The notes under the pieces: generated by a model
The model's database searches: none
Told to the model about the DNA's origin: nothing
Seen by the model: only the letters and a program-made list of their open reading frames with translations
Translations under genes and position numbers: made by a program
Shown: piece by piece, positions 61,064 through 64,000 of the stretch
Numbering within the stretch: the first letter of the stretch is position 1
Layout of the letters: every line of letters starts with the position of its first letter
Assembly: GCA_041940425.1 (NCBI GenBank)
Contig: JBGTSF010000001.1
Location: forward strand, 74,766 to 138,765
DNA: 64,000 nucleotides
Source: DATHTS01 sp041940425
GTDB lineage: Bacteria > Acidobacteriota > Blastocatellia > Pyrinomonadales > Pyrinomonadaceae
Direction of reading: 5' to 3'

Positions 61064-61648
61064 CTATTCGGAAAATTTTACTTCACGATAGATTTCTTCA
61101 AGCGTGATTTCGCAGTTAATTGATTCTAAAATGAGGTGGTCGTTTTTTTCGGTGAGCAGATTTACTTTCCATTCCTTTTCGCTGATCTTTATAAAATGTT
61201 CGATTCGCTGTTGGTCTTGTTCGATGAGGACGTAATCGGTCAGATCGGCGAGCGACATATAGGAATCGAGTTTTTCGTTGCGGTCTTTGAGCCGGGTTGA
61301 TTTCGAGAGAATTTCGATAACCGCTTTCGGATTGAGCAGAACGTCTTTTTTACTGTCCTCGAATTTTCTCTCGCCGCAGACGACGACTATATCGGGATAA
61401 TAATAATTTCCCTTTTTCGCCTTGACGCGCATATCGCTCGAAAACGCGCGGCAGTCGCCTTTTCTCGTCTGCGTCCAAATTTCGCCGAATGCGTTTGAAG
61501 AAATCACATTATGATTTTCGCTCGCGCCCGCCATTGCGACGACTCTGCCGTTGATGAACTCGCTTTTTTCAAACGCTTCGCGCTCGACGCGGAGATATTC
61601 CTCATCGGTCAAAGGCTCGGTTTTATATGCCAGATTGCTTTTGCTCAT
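61064..61648 (-). CDS. Uma2-family (DUF820) restriction-like endonuclease
   Basis: 194 residues with the PD-(D/E)xK-type core: 'FINGRVVAMAGAS' N-terminal strand, Asp in 'YYYPDIVVVCGE', Glu in 'KAVIEILSKSTRLKDRNEKL'. The 'EILSxST' block is the Uma2 hallmark. Such proteins are numerous in Acidobacteriota and Cyanobacteria, and their role is unknown. ATG at 61648 is used; an in-frame TTG precedes it by one codon. Confidence 0.88.
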   Translation of the reverse strand: MSKSNLAYKTEPLTDEEYLRVEREAFEKSEFINGRVVAMAGASENHNVISSNAFGEIWTQTRKGDCRAFSSDMRVKAKKGNYYYPDIVVVCGERKFEDSKKDVLLNPKAVIEILSKSTRLKDRNEKLDSYMSLADLTDYVLIEQDQQRIEHFIKISEKEWKVNLLTEKNDHLILESINCEITLEEIYREVKFSE

Positions 61649-61700
61649 CAAGCGTTATTTTATCCGACTTTTCAAAGGCAAACAATAAATTTTATTTCGT

Positions 61701-63770
61701 TTAGTTCAAAAATTCCTGCTTTTTATCTTCCATCTCGATCGGCGCGTCGAAGTTTGGCGCGGATTCTTCAAGACTCCAGAGTTCGAACATCGCGGGCGGA
61801 ACTTCTAAAATAAAACGCGACGGTTTTTGGAGGACGGTTTGGCGCGAATAATCAATCATCATCAGAGGGTAGGTCAGATAGAGTTCGTCTTTTGCTCTGG
61901 TTAAAGCGACATACCAGAGGCGGCGTTCTTCTTCTTCGCTGTCGAATTCTTTCAAGGCGCGCGGGCTTGGAAATTTGCCTTCCGCCGCCCAGATGATAAA
62001 GACGGCTTTCCATTCCGCGCCTTTTGCCTGATGAATGCTCGTCAGGGTTAAAAGCTCGTCTTCTTCGCCGCCCATCACGACATCTTCGGCGATGACGGCG
62101 GTCGGTTCTTTAAAGCGTTCGGTCGAAAGCAGGGCGAGTTCCGAGAGGAAATCTTCGGTCGTATCGTAGCGCGAAGCGTAGAGCGCGAGCTGGCGCAAAT
62201 CTTCGGCGCGGGCTTCGGCGTTTTCAAAAGTTTCCTGCAAATATTGTTCGTAGCCGTTGGTTAAAATCAGTTCGATTTGTTTGGCAGGCTGGTTGCGGTT
62301 TTCGTCCGACGTGATGAGTTCGAGCAGTTTGACAAAATTTTGCCACGATTGTTTTGCTCGCGGCTGGTATTTAAAATCTTCTTTTTTTACCAAAGCAAAA
62401 GGATTTTCCGCATATGCGAGATGCTCGTAGATTTTCGCGGCGGTTACATTGCCGACACTCGGAATCATTTTCAAAAGCCGTTTCCACGCCAATTCATCGC
62501 GCGGATTGACGATGATCTTTAGATAGGAAACCACGTCCTTGATATGCGCCTGTTCGAAAAACCGCACGCCGGATTGGATGCGGTAAGGAATATTCCGGCG
62601 TGTAAGTTCTAACTGCAATTCGAGCGAATGATAATGCGAGCGGTAAAGAACGGCGATGTCTTCGAGCGAAGTTCCTTCGTCTCTCAATTCCAAAATTCTT
62701 GAAGCGACAAAAGCCGATTGCTGTTCGACATCCACGCAGGGAATCAAAGCGGGCAAAAAGCCTTTCGATTTTTTGACCGGTTGGAGAGTCTTCGGAAACT
62801 GCCGTTTATTATTCGCAATCGAAACATTGGCGAGCGCGAGAATGTCGGGCGTGCTTCGATAATTCGTTTCGAGTTTGTAGATTTCGGCTTCCGGGTAACG
62901 CTTCGGAAATTCATAGATATTCGTAAATTCCGCGCCGCGCCACCGGAAAATTGATTGCGCGTCGTCGCCGACGACCATCACGTTGCGGTGTTTGACGGCG
63001 AGCAGGTCAATCAATTCGGCTTGAAGCCGGTTCGTATCCTGATATTCGTCAACCAGAATATGCTGAAACTGTTCGGCATAAAGATCGGCGATGTCGGGTT
63101 TGGTAATTAAAAGCCGTTTCCAGTTCAAAAGCAGATCGTCATAGTCCATCACATTGCGTTCTTTTTTGCGTTCCTGAAAAACATAATCAACGCGCTTTAT
63201 CTGCTGTGTGAGCATTTCAAAATACGGATATTTTCTGATAATGACATCTTCGATCGGCTGGTCGGTGTTGTTCGCATAGGAAATTATACTCTGGACAATT
63301 TCGGCTTTCGGAAAGCGTTTCGCCCACGTGTCAATCGCGGCTTCTTCGATGGAAAGATTAATGTAATCTTTCGCGTCTTCGGAATCGAGAATAGAATAAT
63401 TGGATTCAAAACCGATTGAAACGGCGTGTTTTCTTAAGATCAAATTGGCGATGCGGTGAAACGTTCCGCCCCAGATGCGGTGGACGTTTTGCGAGCCGGT
63501 CAGCGTTTCGACGCGCTTTAACATCTCACGCGCCGCGCGATTGGTAAAAGTCGCCAGCAAAATCCTCTGCGGCGAAACGCCCTGTTCGATCAGATATGCG
63601 ACGCGGTAAGTGATCGTGCGCGTCTTTCCCGTTCCCGCACCGGCGACGACCAGAGCGGCTTTCGGCGGCGCGGTCACGGCACGAAATTGTTCCTCGTTTA
63701 ATTCCTGACGATAGCGCGTCAGACGTTCGGGAAGATTTCCCGCGTCGCGTTTGATGACGTATTTTTTCAT
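61701..63770 (-). CDS. UvrD/PcrA-family superfamily 1 DNA helicase
   Basis: ATP-dependent 3'-5' helicase of DNA repair. Motifs in order: Q motif 'ELNEEQFRAV', Walker A 'VAGAGTGKTRTITYR', Ia 'LLATFTNRAAREML', 'MDYDDLLLNW', Walker B 'ILVDEYQDTN', III 'VGDDAQSIFRWRGA', IV 'LETNYRS', V 'LTSIHQAKGAEW', VI 'VALTRAKDELYL'. About 689 residues from ATG 63770; an in-frame start at 63809 is possible. The product is close in size to PcrA-type proteins, but subfamily cannot be fixed by eye. Confidence 0.93.
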   Translation of the reverse strand: MKKYVIKRDAGNLPERLTRYRQELNEEQFRAVTAPPKAALVVAGAGTGKTRTITYRVAYLIEQGVSPQRILLATFTNRAAREMLKRVETLTGSQNVHRIWGGTFHRIANLILRKHAVSIGFESNYSILDSEDAKDYINLSIEEAAIDTWAKRFPKAEIVQSIISYANNTDQPIEDVIIRKYPYFEMLTQQIKRVDYVFQERKKERNVMDYDDLLLNWKRLLITKPDIADLYAEQFQHILVDEYQDTNRLQAELIDLLAVKHRNVMVVGDDAQSIFRWRGAEFTNIYEFPKRYPEAEIYKLETNYRSTPDILALANVSIANNKRQFPKTLQPVKKSKGFLPALIPCVDVEQQSAFVASRILELRDEGTSLEDIAVLYRSHYHSLELQLELTRRNIPYRIQSGVRFFEQAHIKDVVSYLKIIVNPRDELAWKRLLKMIPSVGNVTAAKIYEHLAYAENPFALVKKEDFKYQPRAKQSWQNFVKLLELITSDENRNQPAKQIELILTNGYEQYLQETFENAEARAEDLRQLALYASRYDTTEDFLSELALLSTERFKEPTAVIAEDVVMGGEEDELLTLTSIHQAKGAEWKAVFIIWAAEGKFPSPRALKEFDSEEEERRLWYVALTRAKDELYLTYPLMMIDYSRQTVLQKPSRFILEVPPAMFELWSLEESAPNFDAPIEMEDKKQEFLN

Positions 63771-63856
63771 CCGTTTATTTATCGTAAAACGCGATGAAAG
63801 ATTTAACAAATCAACGGCGGAAAACGACGCTTTTTCAAATGCCGTCCCGAATAAAA

Positions 63857-63982
63857 TTATCCGCAGACATTTTCTTTTGTATTTGTGTCCGCATCAAACT
63901 TGACCGTAAAACCGAGTTTGCCGGTGTAAAACTCTTTCGATTCCTGAATTTTTTTCGTAATGATTCCGTTATAAAAAGACAT
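63857..63982 (-). pseudogene. Truncated VOC/glyoxalase-family gene
   Basis: An ATG with AAGGAG about 10 bases upstream begins 41 codons: MSFYNGIITKKIQESKEFYT then GKLGFTVKFD, the typical first strand-helix-strand of a vicinal-oxygen-chelate domain. It then stops at TAA 63857, whereas intact members run to about 120 residues. The rest is not found in the following bases. Confidence 0.7.
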
Positions 63983-64000
63983 TACCTGCGTTCTCCTTAA

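Overview
The window looks like a piece of chromosome from an Acidobacteriota-type bacterium, most likely a Blastocatellia/Pyrinomonadaceae-like lineage. This is inferred from gene content, not from a marker gene: DUF3857 transglutaminase-like proteins, a Ser/Thr kinase fused to a TolB-type propeller, secreted beta-lactamase-fold hydrolases carrying TPR tails, an IorAB-like molybdenum hydroxylase, FG-GAP proteins and a zinc-ribbon/TonB hybrid. There is no rRNA, tRNA, CRISPR array or intact insertion sequence that I can see.

Layout. 1-23.4 kb is an almost entirely minus-strand run of secreted or lipoprotein hydrolases: four beta-lactamase-fold serine hydrolases, an amidohydrolase, S41 and M28 peptidases, two alpha/beta hydrolases, a retropepsin-like protease, a Kelch protein and a methyltransferase, plus IorA/IorB-like subunits. 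Two related AraC regulators lie within or beside it. Several members carry the same kind of C-terminal TPR module, and the run contains at least three decayed gene fragments. 23.5-27.5 kb has a membrane Ser/Thr kinase and fbaB. 27.9-34 kb holds three plus-strand DUF3857 paralogues. 34-49.8 kb is housekeeping and mixed: topoisomerase IB, D-Ala-D-Ala carboxypeptidase, an ATPase plus TOPRIM-like pair, gpmI, eno, a patatin, an intracellular-type subtilase with a zinc ribbon, a TonB-domain protein and a carotenoid-type desaturase.

The most exciting locus is at 51.9-56.9 kb. It is a five-gene minus-strand operon that I read as a borosin (backbone alpha-N-methylated RiPP) cluster. It encodes an OphMA/SonM-type tetrapyrrole-methylase-fold peptide N-methyltransferase (55264-56871), a separate 311-residue candidate precursor with two beta-domains, a hydrophobic stretch and fifteen tripeptide repeats (54277-55212), two related Fe(II)/2-oxoglutarate oxygenases and a GSCFA esterase-like protein. 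The methyltransferase carries at its C-terminus one copy of the beta-domain that is duplicated in the precursor. This suggests an unusual split architecture and a way for enzyme and substrate to recognise each other. A gene-free stretch with two terminator-ended candidate small RNAs lies upstream.

The intergenic DNA is also remarkable. Two large nested inverted-repeat elements (34.05-34.28 and 58.33-58.58 kb) share a plan but differ in stem sequence by compensatory changes, and each is followed by a 21-bp tandem array. A third 21-bp array is at 44.07-44.28 kb. Five long imperfect hairpins built of short internal repeats lie between genes, and a 33-bp-armed inverted repeat is at 46.71-46.88 kb. 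The right end (59-61 kb) has an AT-rich OLD-family ATPase/nuclease gene that looks horizontally acquired, followed by a Uma2 nuclease, a UvrD-family helicase and a truncated VOC gene.
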